Assembly: GCA_033977485.1 (NCBI GenBank)
Contig: CM066992.1
Coordinates: forward strand, 104,767,450-104,831,449
Direction of reading: 5' to 3'
DNA: 64,000 nt
Source: Hydrangea macrophylla
Lineage: Eukaryota; Streptophyta; Magnoliopsida; Cornales; Hydrangeaceae
The position numbers and the translations under genes were made by a program. Positions 22,123 through 34,625 of this stretch are shown one piece after another. Each line of letters opens with the position of its first letter. The first letter of the stretch is position 1. The notes below the pieces were generated by a model that saw only the letters and a list, made by a program, of their open reading frames with translations, did no database searches and was not told the DNA's origin.

Positions 22123-25100
22123 CTAGTATTCAGAGCCGTTGGCATCAAATGACAACATGAGCTCCAGAAGATCAGTCGCTGCTGTTGAATTCTCACCGTT
22201 AGGCTCTGGACTTGCCGTCCTCCGCCTTTGAAGTGAAAATAATTGAAGCATCAGATCCTGGGATGAAGCGATTCGATATATCCACCCTCTTGCCTTAGGC
22301 CTCACCTGGATACAGAAGCCTCAAATTCATCACCACAAGCCTCGTGATCACCACCACTTGAATATATACATATACGAATATAACTTAAAAAATAATCCAA
22401 TTTATTGTTGGCGTAGTCATCGTCGTCGTCGTCAAAATCATCAGTTTCAACGTCATAACAATCATTACAAGAACCATCATCATACATACTATTGTCACTG
22501 CCATCGTCAGCAAAGAACATATTATAACTATCACCATAATCATCATAACCAAGCCAAAAGAAATGAATTGGAAGAGGTATCAGAACCTTATCCAAAAGAA
22601 GCAACAGCAAAGATGTTAGAACTTCCTTTGCTACCCATATGTTTAGAACAACCTATCATCTTTACAAACATAATGACACAAATAACAAGAACGGAAGAAA
22701 TCAATATTTCGACGCTTAACAAGAACCAAAAAAAAAGGTAGCGAGGAATTGAGATATTTTAGTCAACTATTGCACACTGCCTAGAAACTAGGGGTGCAAC
22801 TTGGAACGGAAATTCCGATTCCAACCGATTCCGTTCCGGAACATTCCGATTTTGGAAACTACTAAAAATGCATTCCGAATTCTGAAAATTCCGAAAAAAT
22901 TCAGATTGGAATCGGAATTGTTTTGAGAATTCCGCAAATTCTGAAATATGCCAAAAATATTCCGAAAAATATTTTCCGAAAATTTTCTGAATTATTCCGA
23001 AAATTTTCGAACTTACCTTACATTTGTCCCACATTAGTTAGCAAGGAAGCAAGATGAGGAAGGTGAGTCTATAAATTAGTCACAAGTTACCATCACATTA
23101 GTCCCAAGCTAGTAACTTGCATTGAAAAATTCCGAAATTTTCCCAATTCCGAAATTTCGGAATCGAAATCAGAACACATTTTGGAATTCCGAAATTTTCG
23201 GCATTTTTTCCAATGCACTGCTTTTCGTTCTGTCCCGGCCGGCCAAAACAAACCCCTAATAGAAACCATACAAGAAATAAAGTGGGGGAAGTTTGATCTG
23301 AAAGCAGAACACAAAAGCCGATAATATATCAATCATCTATAACCAATCAAAAACAGTCCCCTTCCCCGAAAAATGGAAGATCCTTCGAACTTTCGATTGT
23401 GAACCAAAGGCTCGAGTTGGAACCGACAATAAGAATTCGGTAACGAGCTCAACACCCCTATTTCTTTTTTCCTGAGTATATACAAACTTGACACTCTTCC
23501 ACATTGGTTGACGTTCAGATGCGGATAAATCCTAGATGTTTGGAACTTATGGTCTGCAACAGAAAGAGGGACGGGTGCATAAATTCTTTTGAGTTTCAAC
23601 AGTTACATTAGCATAATGAAGCATACCTTATCAATGTTGGTTGGCAGAGTAGCTCTTTCAATGGATTTTGGAGTCCAAACTTTTACGTCACTATCAATTC
23701 CGCAGCTGGCAAGCACATTGGTATGAGGATGAGATTCAATACAGTTCACCACATGGTTATCTGCTTTCATAACACGAATGAGCTCCCCACCCTTCTTCCT
23801 CCAAATGAAAATCCGGCCACAGTCGGACCCACTCACAACATACTCACATTTAGGCCCAAAAAAGTTAACACCCTTCACTGTCTCGCAGTTCCTATGTCCC
23901 TTGTAGATTTGGGGTACGAATTTAACATCAGCATCCATATTGGAAGTAGAAGCTGCCGAGTGACAATTGGGTCGCATTTGAATTGTGTCACGGCCCACAG
24001 ATACTGGAGAGGACGGAGGTGGACTGGACCCCAATCCCATATCCTTTGTGAAAAGGTAGATAAACTCATCGTTGTAAGACACGAGAAGCTCACTCTGATC
24101 CGAGAACGCCAAGCCTGTTATTCCTACTTGGTCATCACCAATCAAGTGTGAAGGGCAAAAACAGTTGGTTGGTTGCCCAAAATCAGTTGAAGCATCCCAC
24201 TTATACTTTCGGATATCAAAAAGTCGAGTATATTCATCTGCCCCCGCAACTGCAAACAAGTTAGGGTTCCTTGGATCTATTGCAATTGCATTTAGGTGAA
24301 TGATTGGCGTGTAACTCCTATCATGGATCGAATGGCAAATAAAAAGTTCTGTTGCAGCTCCAGTTCTCAGATCAAACTGTGAGAACAAGACTGTCAAAGC
24401 AATTGACAACACTAGGAAATACAAAAATAAAATAGTTAACACAAAAGACTCTGTTTGGTTTGCAGATTTATAGAAGGAAAAGGAAAACTGTTTCCCTAGT
24501 GTTTTTCTCCATGCTTAGATAACATTTAGAAATTAAAATACTTCCTAGTATAATGGGAATTCAAGAAAAGAGGAAGGAAAGTGAATCCGAAATTCAAAAT
24601 TTAAAATTTTTTTTTTACCATATTTACTTTTCCTTCATATTACCCTCACTGTTTCCGTTATACTAACCAACCAAAGAAAAGTGTTTTCCTCTATGTTCTA
24701 TATTCTTTTTACCTCGCTAAATCCATGGACCAAAACACTCTGCTTTTGTAACTTGTAAGCATTGGTTTAAATTTATCTAGAAATACCTGTAATATCCAAT
24801 ATAAAATGAACAATAAGTGGCATATGAAAGTCAGCAAGATGAAGAAGACTTACATGCTGAACCAAACCATCTTCCCCACATGTATAAAAAATATGGGGGC
24901 TTCCAGGTTCAACTGCCAACCTATGGGCTCGTCCTTGATGGCTTCCTAGCTTTCCAGTTTTCACTTCTCCAGCTTCTGAAATCTGAGCATGTCTTACCTA
25001 ATTCAAACAACGTTTTCATTGCGGCCAAACTGCTTATTCCTCAAATATATAGAATATAACCTATACAATAAAATTTTAAAGCACAGAGAAAAACACAGTG

Positions 25101-28100
25101 AAGATTCCTTAAATATTAAAAATACTTGAGCCACATGGCAAGAATATTCAAAGAAAATACCCTTCTCTAGAGCAGACTGTTAGACAGCCTACATTTTTTC
25201 TACAAGGGGGTTTTCCAAGTGGATTTAGGGCCTGTTTGGATTGGCTGTTGATTTTGCACTTAGGCAAAAGCAGAAGCAAATGCCTGAATCACAAGGGGAC
25301 CATGGGAATTAAGAATAATTAAATTCCAAATCTGCTTCTTGCTTCACATTTGGGTTGAAGCACCTCGAGAATGGCTTCAGCCAAACAGTGCTTTTAGGGC
25401 TCAAAAGTGCTGCTTAAAGTTTATCCAAACAGGCTAATATATGCATTCTGCATTTGGGCCCAAACTTGCAATTGAGAAGTGATTCAACAGTCCCACAGTG
25501 AGCTATATACCAACTTCTCATGAAAAAAATTTACTCTGTAACTCTGCATATTATCTACTAAATAACTATTACCTGCCCGTCAGCGGCACATGTGACAATA
25601 CTCCGATTCTCTGTGTAGGGCATGAACTTTGCATGGAACACGTTGTTGTTATGGCCTGATAGGAACGAGAGTTTAACATTCCCAGATTCCCAATCCCAGA
25701 GTATAATTTTCTTGTCATCAGAGCCTGACACAAGAACGTCTCCATCATCGTTAAAGCTAATTGTGTTTACACAACCTCGGTGTTTCTCAAGCTTTCTAAA
25801 GATATCAAGTCGGAGCACAAGATCCTAAAACCCCAAAAAAATGTCAATAAAAGCTAGTCACTTTCTGTACTAACCAAACAGACCAAAGAACATTGTCCCC
25901 TTATAAGGAATCCATATATACAAGTGTGACATGACTCGCCAAGACTAACTGCAACATATAAGGAAAGCCCCCAAAGTTAAATTTTTTTTTATTTGAGGCG
26001 GCATATCCAAATTAATCTCCTTGTTAGGTATTGGGAACAGATGAACAATGGCAAATTCACAAAGTTTGTTTCTTATGTCTTATTCTTAGTCATAAGACTT
26101 AAAAGTTAAAATCATTAATGCGCATCACGACATATTAGATAATTCTCTAACTTACCACCGGCTATCAAGACAGTTTCTGGCCAATCAATTGATCGTTTAA
26201 GAATGTCAACAAGAATGCTGTTGGAAGTAGGAATTTCACTACCAGAGTGTGACAACTACTCGTCTAAGCTACCATATGAAAGCTGGCAGTGGGATATTCT
26301 CTAGATGACAAACAGATTGAACAAAGATTGGATCCCTATATTACTATGCAGTCACTAGTCAGTAAATAAGATTTACATCACGCTAAGATGGTTTTTGCAA
26401 ATGTAGTCCCTCAGTAAATCGCGTGCAAGTTCCCATACTTATCATGTGAGACTGATGCACCTCGATCTCAACGGCGTCTGATCATTGCCAAGTCTACAAT
26501 AGCGGATGTTGGCGTTGCTTTAGAGTTGGTTTTATTAGGAGTCCAATTCTCAAGAGAACTATCGTATTTTGTTAGTTTAGAACGTTTCTAATGGATTTAA
26601 CCGCGTGTCTGGGATACTTTTCGTGTCGATCAATCACTCAGAACTCAGAAGTGATTGTTTAAAAAGCTGTGACGTTTGAATTAGCATTTTTTTTTTTACA
26701 GTCTTTTAAAAAAAAATCGATTGCATTTAAAGTTTGAAAAACAGTTTTTTTTTTTTCCGAAAAGTAGGGGTGTCCACGGGTCGGGTGAGTCGGGTTTGAC
26801 CCCCACCCGTTCATCCACCCATATCCCGTTGGGTTGATCCCCTAACACCCGTTATCCATCCACCTAGTCGGGTGAAACCGACTCATTGGTTTCAGGTGAG
26901 TCGGGTCGGTTTCGGGTTAAAACCGATAATGGGAATTTTTTGCAATTCCAAAATCAAAATCTATAGTTATGAAGTATGAACAATTCAACCCCCCCTAAAA
27001 TCTTTCATGGATTCATGGATTGTGTGGTACCATATACAATATATATATACAAGACACATACATACACTGTGGTGTGTATAGTGTATACACAAATTCATAT
27101 GCTTAGATCTAGATATACTACTCAAAAAAAAATCTAGATCAAGATCTACAAATCTGGAGAGAGAATGAGAAGGGACAATTTGAAGAAGAAGAAGAAGAAA
27201 CCTGAGATTACACAACCTCCAATGGCAGCGACTCACGACGACAAGAAGGGAATCGAGTCTGTCTTGTTCGGCGGCGGCTAAGAAGCTTGGCATCAACAAG
27301 CATGGCACCGATGTGACTCTTTGGGCCTTTGGCCATGGCGGCAACGAGAGGAGAGAGAGGAGAGAGAGAAGAGAGGTGGGTGCATATGGTGATATGGGTG
27401 AGGATGAGAGACAGAGAGAGAACGAGAGGAAGAGAGAGAGAGGGTATAAAATGAGAGTGTGTATTGTTTAGAAACTCAGTATTTTTAGGGATTTAAAGAG
27501 TGGTCGGGTCGGGTCGGATGAAGTCGGGTTTATGATTGAGATAACCGACATCCGAACTGAAAGGGTTCGAGTCTTCCTTAAGAAACCCGTGATTCCATCC
27601 GCTATCCGTGAAATCCGACTCACAGAGGTCGGGTAGGGTCTCGCGGGTTGGAGGGTTTGTTGGACAGCCCTACCGAAAAGCTCCAATTGTAACTTTTTAG
27701 AAATCTCTTGTTCGAAAAAGTTACTTGCCCCGTTTGTTGCAGCTTAATTAGACAGATTATAACTTCTAGATTTTCGAATTATAGCTTTTAGAACTCAGAA
27801 TAGGTTGTTAAACTGTTTGGTGCAGCTTTTTAGAAGCAATGATTAAATTATAGTGGTGTTTGGTAACATAAGCTGTCAAATAGCTTATTCATTGTGCTAT
27901 TGTCCAAAATGCCCTTAAAAGCGGTCTAAGTATGTATAATCTAAGATTAATTTATTAAAAATATATGAATTTACATTACACATCTCAACTAATTAATTTT
28001 TAAATATGTGAGCAAGAAGATGAAGAATGGTAGGGTTTTTGGACAATTTAGGTGTTTAATTTAGTAGGGGGTAATTAATGTCAATAGAAAAAAGAATAAA

Positions 28101-28717
28101 GGATAATGCCGTCAAATAAAAGATTCAGTAAATGACAAATAAGCCATAAGCTGAAAAATTACCTCCAACCCAGCTTCAGATAAGTCGGCATTTGGGCCTT
28201 AAATAAGTTGAAAAAAAGCTATAGCCTATAAGTTATATCAAACAATTCATTTCAGCTTTTTTCTAAGCTATAAGCTATAATTTACAGCTTATAAGTTGTA
28301 ACAAACAGGGCCACTATTTTCTTCTTCGTAATTTATCTGATTTTTGAACGTCTATTTATCAGCTCCATATCAATCACAATTCACAAAGAACCTCAAACTG
28401 GCAACAGTTACAAATCGATTAATAGACAGATATATACACACACACACAATGAAACATTATTGCAAGACAGATAGAGAATCTCGAATTCCACGGTCGAATC
28501 GAAATAGCAATGAAAGTAGGCACATTGAAAAAATAATTTTTTTTAAAAAAAGGGGAATTTTGGGTCATCCTATAAAAAGAATATATAGTGTGAAAAAAAA
28601 AACCTGGGAGGCACGAATACGGTGAGCGAAGGTTCTGGTGGAGAGTTGGCCGAGCTCTCGTTGCCAAACATCCACAATCGCCGAGTCCAGTATTGTTGTT
28701 CTTCCCCTCTTTCTCAT
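22123..28717 (-). CDS. DCAF8: DCAF8-like WD40 protein, putative CUL4-DDB1 substrate receptor
   Basis: Exons: 28604-28717, 25573-25824, 24854-24997, 23627-24376, about 22303-22586, and 22123 to about 22303, giving roughly 575 residues. Exons 1-4 have canonical junctions and all end in phase 0. The start MRKRGRTTILDSAIVDVWQREL matches the conserved N-terminus of the family. WD40 repeats follow: LEKHRGCVNTISFN with GSDDKKIILWDWE, GHNNNVFHAKFMP, AHRLAVEPGSPHIFYTCGEDG, LNAIAIDPRNPNLFAVAGADEYTRLFDIRKY (a DxR box of the type that contacts DDB1), FFGPKCEYVVSGSDCGRIFIWRKKGGE, and VNCIESHPHTNVLASCGIDSDVKVWTP. Exon 5 encodes a long Asp-rich stretch; the end has RGWIYRIASSQDLMLQLFSLQRR. Such proteins recruit substrates to the CUL4-DDB1 ubiquitin ligase. 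The frame changes at about 22303 without a plausible intron (SVS then RPKARGW), so a two-base shift or annotation subtlety must be checked. Several non-autonomous elements lie in the introns. Confidence 0.88.
22789..23258. mobile_element. hAT-like non-autonomous element with ATTCCGAAA repeats in DCAF8 intron 4
   Basis: 470 bp, starting TAGGGGTGCAAC and ending AACCCCTA, with flanks CTAGAAAC (22781-22788) and ATAGAAAC (23259-23266) that match at seven of eight bases, a likely hAT-type TSD. Both ends are filled with short reiterations of ATTCCGAAA and its complement, giving strong local dyad symmetry. No coding potential. Confidence 0.7.
25228..25436. mobile_element. Possible MITE in DCAF8 intron 2
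   Basis: Ends are inverted: GGCCTGTTTGGAT on the left and ATCCAAACAGGCT on the right, about 205 bp apart. The interior also has symmetric phrases such as AAGCAG/CTGCTT. A clear TSD was not found. Confidence 0.55.
26765..27672. mobile_element. hAT-like non-autonomous element in DCAF8 intron 1
   Basis: 908 bp beginning TAGGGGTGTCCACGGG and ending GTTGGACAGCCCTA, with perfect 8-bp TSDs CCGAAAAG (26757-26764 and 27673-27680). Both termini carry reiterated CGGGTCGGGT-type sequence. The interior includes GA-rich tracts and a stretch at about 27166-27350 of higher complexity that may be a captured gene fragment. No transposase is visible. Confidence 0.9.
27728..28314. mobile_element. Possible MITE in DCAF8 intron 1
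   Basis: About 585 bp with imperfect inverted ends: CCCGTTTGTTGCAGCTTA on the left and ATAAGTTGTAACAAACAGGG on the right. AGCTTATAAGCT-type phrases recur inside. No confident TSD. Confidence 0.55.
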
Positions 28718-28804
28718 CTTATTCTTCCCCACTCACTACTCTCTCGCACCAAAAAGGGTTCACTTTAATTAATTATTACTTTAATGTAATGTAACCAATT
28801 ACAA

Positions 28805-28810
28805 ACTAAT

Positions 28811-28885
<75 letters not shown>
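28805..28885. repeat. Compound CA-TA-GA microsatellite
   Basis: Runs of CA, then TA, then GA follow one another about 90-165 bp upstream of the DCAF8-like start codon, probably in its promoter or 5' UTR region. Confidence 0.9.
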
Positions 28886-28886
<1 letters not shown>

Positions 28887-29026
28887 AATGGAGGGTAGAA
28901 TCGATCAATCTGAGAGAGGGATGGCATGGCATCGAGGGTGACGCCTGCAACGAGGTAGGGGACGGTTCGGTTTGGCTCTTAACACTTGTTTGACTCTCAT
29001 AAATCTCTCTCGAATTTCTTAATCAG

Positions 29027-29180
29027 AAATGATTTGTGCACAGAATATTTGCACAAAATTTGTGCACAGAATTGATCCGGACCACTCATTTCGATGGCCC
29101 TACACATTTTGGTATGGGGGCCACCGAAATGAGTGGTCTGGATCAATTCTGTGCACAAATTCTGTGCATTTTTCTGTGCT
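29027..29180. repeat. Foldback (inverted repeat) of about 145 bp
   Basis: The left arm (about 29030-29098, including TTGTGCACAGAATTGATCC and CCACTCATTTCG) is the near-perfect reverse complement of the right arm (about 29118-29175), with a loop of about 18 bp. A piece of the arm (GTGCACAGAATT) also occurs at 422-435. It resembles a foldback MITE. No coding capacity. Confidence 0.8.
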
Positions 29181-29213
29181 TGTAGCATTACTGTTTCTTA
29201 ATTCAGGGTTACT

Positions 29214-29635
29214 TAGAGGTGTCAAACGGGTCGGGCCGGGCCGGGGCCGGTCAAAGCGGTCCCCAATCGGGCTTTGGGCAGGGCCGGGCCAGGCCGGGCT
29301 TCACCAAATATCGGGCCGGGCTTGGGATAGGAGGGGGTGTGTTCGCCCCGGACCGGTGGCCCGGGCCTAGCGGGCCGGACATCGGGCCGAGCCGGGCTAG
29401 CGGGCTTTCTTCAACTTTTGGCCTTGGACGTGGTGGGCTTCGGGTCGGGCCGGGCCGGGCTTTTTTCATTTTGGGTCGGGCCGAGCCGGTCCATGGACGG
29501 AAGAATGTGTGTCCACCCCGGCCCGGGGTATGTGAACCGGGCCTAACGAGCTGAGCCTTGTGACGGGCCGGGCTGGGCTTTTAGCCCGAAAAAAGCGGGC
29601 CGGGCTGGGCCAACCCGCCCCGATTAACACCTCTA
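29214..29635. mobile_element. GC-rich hAT-like non-autonomous element
   Basis: 422 bp from TAGAGGTGTCAAACGGG to CCCGATTAACACCTCTA, flanked by GGGTTACT (29206-29213) and GGGTCACT (29636-29643), a 8-bp TSD with one mismatch. The body is built from GGGCCGGGC-type reiterations, far richer in GC than its surroundings, which produces spurious open frames. The element at 63612 is a relative. Confidence 0.88.
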
Positions 29636-29819
29636 GGGTCACTGAAGTCTGCATGTGTCATCGAGGAGCCACTGCCACTAGAATGTCCACGTACGTGATA
29701 TTATATTACTAGTATAATACTCCGTATTATGTTATCTAGGTTGCCCCTGTGTAACGTTTTTTGGGTCGATTACTCATTGGTTCCATGGTCAAAACTCCTC
29801 CTTCTGTAATATATAATAA

Positions 29820-29920
29820 GGAAAAAAAAACCTTAAAAGTCTCTGACTTTTAAGGTTTTTTAAAGTTTTAAGGTTTTTAAGGTTTTTCCTAGTCATAGAC
29901 TTTTAAGGTTTTTTTTTCCT
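29820..29920. repeat. AAAACCTTAAAAGTC inverted/tandem repeat
   Basis: AACCTTAAAAGTC and its complement GACTTTTAAGGTT alternate three times, giving a local hairpin-forming tract. Confidence 0.75.
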
Positions 29921-29926
29921 TGTTAT

Positions 29927-30600
29927 TAGAGGTGTCAATCGGGTCGGGTTTTTGCCCGGCCTGTTTTGATTTATTCAAGCTAAAATTTCGGTCCGGCCGA
30001 GCAATTCTATCCAGTTCGGGCCGGACACAACTAATCCCATCCACGGCCCGGCCCGGCTCGCTTGTTAGCCCAAAACCCGGCCCTATCCAGCCCGCTACTC
30101 GAAAGCTCGGCCCAAAAGCCCGGATGAGCTAGCCATTGTGGCCCGGGCCAGCCCGCCCTGAGGCCATAACGGCTAGTGTGGCCTTTTTTTTTTTCCTTCA
30201 CTTTTTACCCCTCTAACGGCTATAAAACAACTAGTTTTTGGGGTAAAAATGTAAAAGTGATTTTTGACTTTCCAAAATACCCTTTAGCCTATTTTCTATA
30301 AATACCAAACTTCACACAATACATTTTCTCACACAAAAATCAATTGTCTCTCTCTAGTCTCTATTTTCTCTATACTACTCCATAAACTACAAGTTTACAA
30401 GCACTTCAAGTTTACAAGCACTTCTACCGCTTCTAGTCTTTTACAACAGTACAACTTACAAGTTCTCAAGTCTCAATTCTTATTATAATTTATAGTTCTT
30501 CAATCTTCACTTCTTCAGTTGAGTTTTGAAAAGTGTTTTGAGTGAAAATTAGTGTAGCTAGGTATTTTAACCTTTGATGGTGTAGTCCTAGACTTTATTC
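29927..30600 (+). mobile_element. Possible truncated 5' end of a hAT element
   Basis: Starts TAGAGGTGTCAATCGGG, like the element at 29214, continues with GC-rich CGGCCCGGCCC reiterations, then passes into AT-rich leader with CTATAAATACC and CT-rich sequence, as in the upstream part of autonomous plant hAT elements. No transposase frame or matching right end was found before 30999. Confidence 0.45.
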
Positions 30601-30899
30601 TTGAAAAAGTGCAGCAGATCGACCATACAAATGATAAAAATTGTGCCTGAATTTCCTTTCATCAAACTATTGATTGACTTGACGGAAAAGGCCCTTTCGA
30701 AGTTAGTGGAAAATGTTTTTTGTTTTTTTTCTCTTTTTGATTTTTTTTTTTTTGATTTTTTTTTTTTTTTGGTTTTATGCTAGGGTAAGGGTCGGTGCCC
30801 ATTTGAAAAGATTTGAGAAATAAAGTAACAAATTAGTACAATTAGGAGTTAGCACAGTTAAAAGTTAGTATATTAATGAGTTAGTACAGTTATGAGTTA

Positions 30900-30998
30900 G
30901 AATTTGGCAGTTATAGTCTGGCTAACTAGAAAACCAAGTGATTAGCAGGCAAAGTCAATCCTACAATGGTAAAAGCAGTAAAGACAGATAAGTAAAGC
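30900..30998. repeat. Tandem-repeat monomer, left of the nested stack
   Basis: A unit of about 95 bp containing CTGGCTAACTAGAAAACC, GTGATTAGC and AATGGTAAAAGCAGTAAAGA. Further units follow at 49279-49665, so this is the array into which L1a inserted. The last five bases AAAGC are the left TSD. Confidence 0.75.
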
Positions 30999-31299
30999 TG
31001 TCATACCCCAAGCCACCCCCGGTGGATTAAGCCACGTGTAACAAGACTATGTGCACCCGAAATGCACTAATAAGCAAGAAAACGTGTTGGTTATTAGGGA
31101 AAAACATGATTGTAATCAACATAAAGGGCTTACTGTGACAAAACAGCACCAAGGGCAAAATGGTCATTTAAGAAAGATAGTAAGATTTTATACCAAAATA
31201 TAGGTCTTTGAGTCCTGATTCCAATGCAAAAAAATGGCGCGCGAATCCAAGTTTTCTAGAAAGAGATATGCATGTTTCCGTAAAAGTGGACGGCAGAAA

Positions 31300-31425
31300 T
31301 TTTTATGAGCGGATCGATCCACCCTTTGTACCCGCATCGATCCATCTTCTTGTTTTTCTCACAGAATGTCCCTTAAAAAGTCCAGATTGATCTGCCCTTT
31401 AACCCGGATCAATCCGGGTTCTGCA
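31300..31425. repeat. GGATCGATCC motif cluster in L1a
   Basis: GGATCGATCC or one/two-base variants (GCATCGATCC, GATTGATC, GGATCAATCC) occur at least four times with irregular spacing. The homologous cluster in L1b is at 45285-45405. Confidence 0.8.
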
Positions 31426-33739
31426 GAATAGTTTTCTGCTGCTAAAAACCCTATTTTTACATAACCAATTCATACCAAAACATATCCAAACTTTATGGGA
31501 CCTCAAGAAAACATTTCTGCAAACACACTCCTAGACATGTTTAAACATTAACCAAGCATGTAAAACATATACTCAACCATAATTAGATCAAACCAACCAT
31601 GAACTCAACTCCTTTGAATCAAATCAAGCTTTGACATTCATATTTTGACAAAACTAACATCTCATGAAAACTTGTTGGAGATTGGATTCAAAACAACAAC
31701 TAACATCACGTATCCAAATGAAACTTATCCAAAACACTTGCGACACAATCCAGACTTGTCGAGATGGTCCTACTTAGCAACTTGCACCAACCAACCAAAA
31801 CATCAAAATTTATACAAGTTCTCTAAATTCACCCTCAAAACTTCCAAAATACTTTGTTACAAAATGGACCTTGTTTGAAATGGTTGCGACACATACCCGG
31901 ACTTGCTGGAATGGTCCAACTCAAGAACCTTACACAACCCAACTAATATTTTGTAACACCCGTACCCGGAGAACAGGTAAATTATTATTTTTATATGCAT
32001 TAATTAATATAATTTGTGTATAAAATGGATTAAGGAGAGGCTTGGACTAGCCCATGTAAAAAGTGTTCAGAGAGGGACACTAGTTGGAAAAGTCCCCAGT
32101 GAGGTGGGACAGGTATTGAAATGGAACCCAACGAAGAGTAAATTGGTAATTTGCATTTTAAATGATTAAATGCATTTTAACGTGATTACATGAATATTTG
32201 TTTAAATGCTTTCATATTTTATGATAATACATGTACTAGCAATGAGTATTAGTTTGGATACCCAAATAAGGGTATAACTGAAAAAAGTTCAAAATTAGTA
32301 GGTGCGTTAGCAATTTTACAAAATATGTGGCACCCACGTTGGGACCCATACGGAACTTAGACAAACACTTATTAGATAATTGGGTAATTAATGGAATGTG
32401 TAGGGGATTTCATAATAAAAACTTAAGAAATTCTGGGTGTGTAAATGGGAAAAGGGAAAAATATTGCCAACACACTTTGCATGTGTGTGTATGTGTCATA
32501 AGAGAGTTAAACTCTCTTTTCTACAGAAAATTAAACAAAAGAAAAGTGAGCCCGAGAGAAAAGACTAGCTAGAGACGCCAACATCGAAATCTCGTAGTTC
32601 TGTCGCCGCCGTTCGTCGGATTCACGAATCGAAGCCATTTTCGGACCCGTGGAGGTGAGACGAACGTTTCTATACCCTTAATTTACGTTTAAATTGCTGG
32701 ATTTTGGTAGCTCATACTTAACGGTGAGACGTCGTCTACCGAATTCTTGTAGGACTCATTTTGGTGTTGAAATTGATCTTTAATTTATGAAATTCAGCAC
32801 TTCTATAGCTTGAATTTGGGTATAATCTTGCTTAAGGTGAGTTTTCTATACAAATCAAACGATTGTATTTAATGGGTTCAAGCCTTTGATGATGTTAGGA
32901 ATAACTACTCATGCTAGATGCTATTTTGTTGTTAATTTGTGAATTTTATGTCAATTTCATGAATATGATATGTTGATACAAGTATATATGTTTATATGTC
33001 TATGTGGTAGTCAATGAGCACCGGAGAAATGGTTCATTGTTGGGAGTAATAAGGGTGGTGTAGAGGAAAAATCCGATAAAAACGGAAGTGTCACGGCCCG
33101 ACGTAGCATAAATAAGGAAAGCGTTTAATTTCCTTTATGGACCCGTAGGTCGCGACAGTTTGAAGGATCGATTCCGTCCCAAACGTCGAACAACAATAAA
33201 CAATAATCAGAGTAGAGCAATCAAAGCTTACAAATATTTTTCTAACTTATTACATATTACAGCACGGGGTCTCTAAAGGCACAAACCACCTTAAATCAAA
33301 CAATAACTAATGTCTATTACAGTCATCCTTAACAGTTCAACTTAAAAGCATATAACAGTAAACTCTTCAACAGATAGTTGTTCTCAGTTTGCATAGTCAT
33401 AGTGTTCAGCCTGATCATAACCTGAAAAACCTGAACACGAATGTCCAGGATGCATCAACGTCGTCAGCTTCAAGAAGCTGGTGAGTATTAAAAACATAAC
33501 TTTGAATGTAAAACATACTCATTTACCTCCTAACATTTCTCATTTAATACAACAAGTTTACATTAAAGCAAGGAGTTCATTTTAGGAAACAACCACAATA
33601 TTATTTGAAAGGTGAAATCCACATATCTGTGACCGTGTATGAGAACAATGCACCATCTCATCTTACCGACTCTTTTCTCTCGACAAAGCCCAACAACCCA
33701 CCACCACACATCGGTATCTTTGAAACGCTTAGATAGCCA

Positions 33740-34085
33740 CATTTTAGCACAGGGGTGCCAGGGAATGTCCAGTTTGCTTCACACTTTGGTCCGGGGTACC
33801 AGGGAGTGTCCATTGCCTCACACTTTGACTACCTAATCCGCCATGCAAATACCGGAGGAACCCTCACGCAGTATCCAGACTCGGGTATCAGGGATTGTCC
33901 GTAGGCCACACTTTAGCACTTCCATGGGTGCCAGGGAATGTCCAAGTTCGGCTTCACACACTTTGACGCTACCATGGTCGTCAGGGAGTGTCCAGTTTTG
34001 CCACCGTCGCATTTCAAAGACACCCTCACCGTAATCTCAATCACAACACACTTTGGTACTCACTTACCAGGGAGTGTCCACATCA
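33740..34085 (-). repeat. GGACACTCCCTGG repeat array in the element I LTR
   Basis: Seven or so imperfect units of 40-70 bp carry CAGGGAGTGTCC next to CACACTTTGG or CCATGG. Copies occur at 42190-42535 and 59215-59510 in the other LTRs of this family. Open frames through it are by-products. Confidence 0.85.
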
Positions 34086-34394
34086 CATTCTCAACTGCAC
34101 TCAATATGTCACACTGACCATTACTCTTTTCCAAATAGACCAACATTCACACTCACCATGCATGTACGACTGACACCATATGTATGTCATGAAACTTTAA
34201 AACATGAGGCAATTCGCTGATTTATGCAAACGACACGCTCACGGGAATTGATAAGTCACAATACAACGTTTTAATCGTCCAAACATAACAATTTAAGATT
34301 CTGATTTAATAAATTTTCCAAACGGGGCTTTAACAGTTCATAAAATACCACCCAAACAGTTCCTTATTACAAAACAAGCAAAATTTGAAACTGC

Positions 34395-34625
34395 AAGAAG
34401 TCGCGCGCGCGGGCCGCTAGTGCGAAGTGTCGCTCGCGCGGGCCGCTCGCGCGACCTGCCCATTTTTTCCTTTTTCTTATATAAATTCTTCTATCTGCCT
34501 GGGGACGCAAGGATCGCGTGCGTGGGTCGCTCGTGCGGTCCGCTCGGGCGATCTGCCCAATTTTTATTTTTAATATATAAACTTTTCTGTCTACCTGAGA
34601 ATACAAGTCTCGCTCGCGCAAGATG
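34395..34625 (-). repeat. GCTCGCGCGAC array in the element I 3' LTR
   Basis: Short palindromic TCGCGCGA-type words alternate with spacers such as CTGCCCATTTTT and TATATAAA. The right LTR has the same array at 42850-43115. Local GC content is far above the surroundings. Confidence 0.85.

Noticed and set aside
29029..29654. Several overlapping Gly/Pro/Arg-rich frames on both strands (also 63532-63955)
   Set aside because: They arise from GGGCCGGGC reiterations in the GC-rich hAT-like elements, which lack stop codons in most frames.
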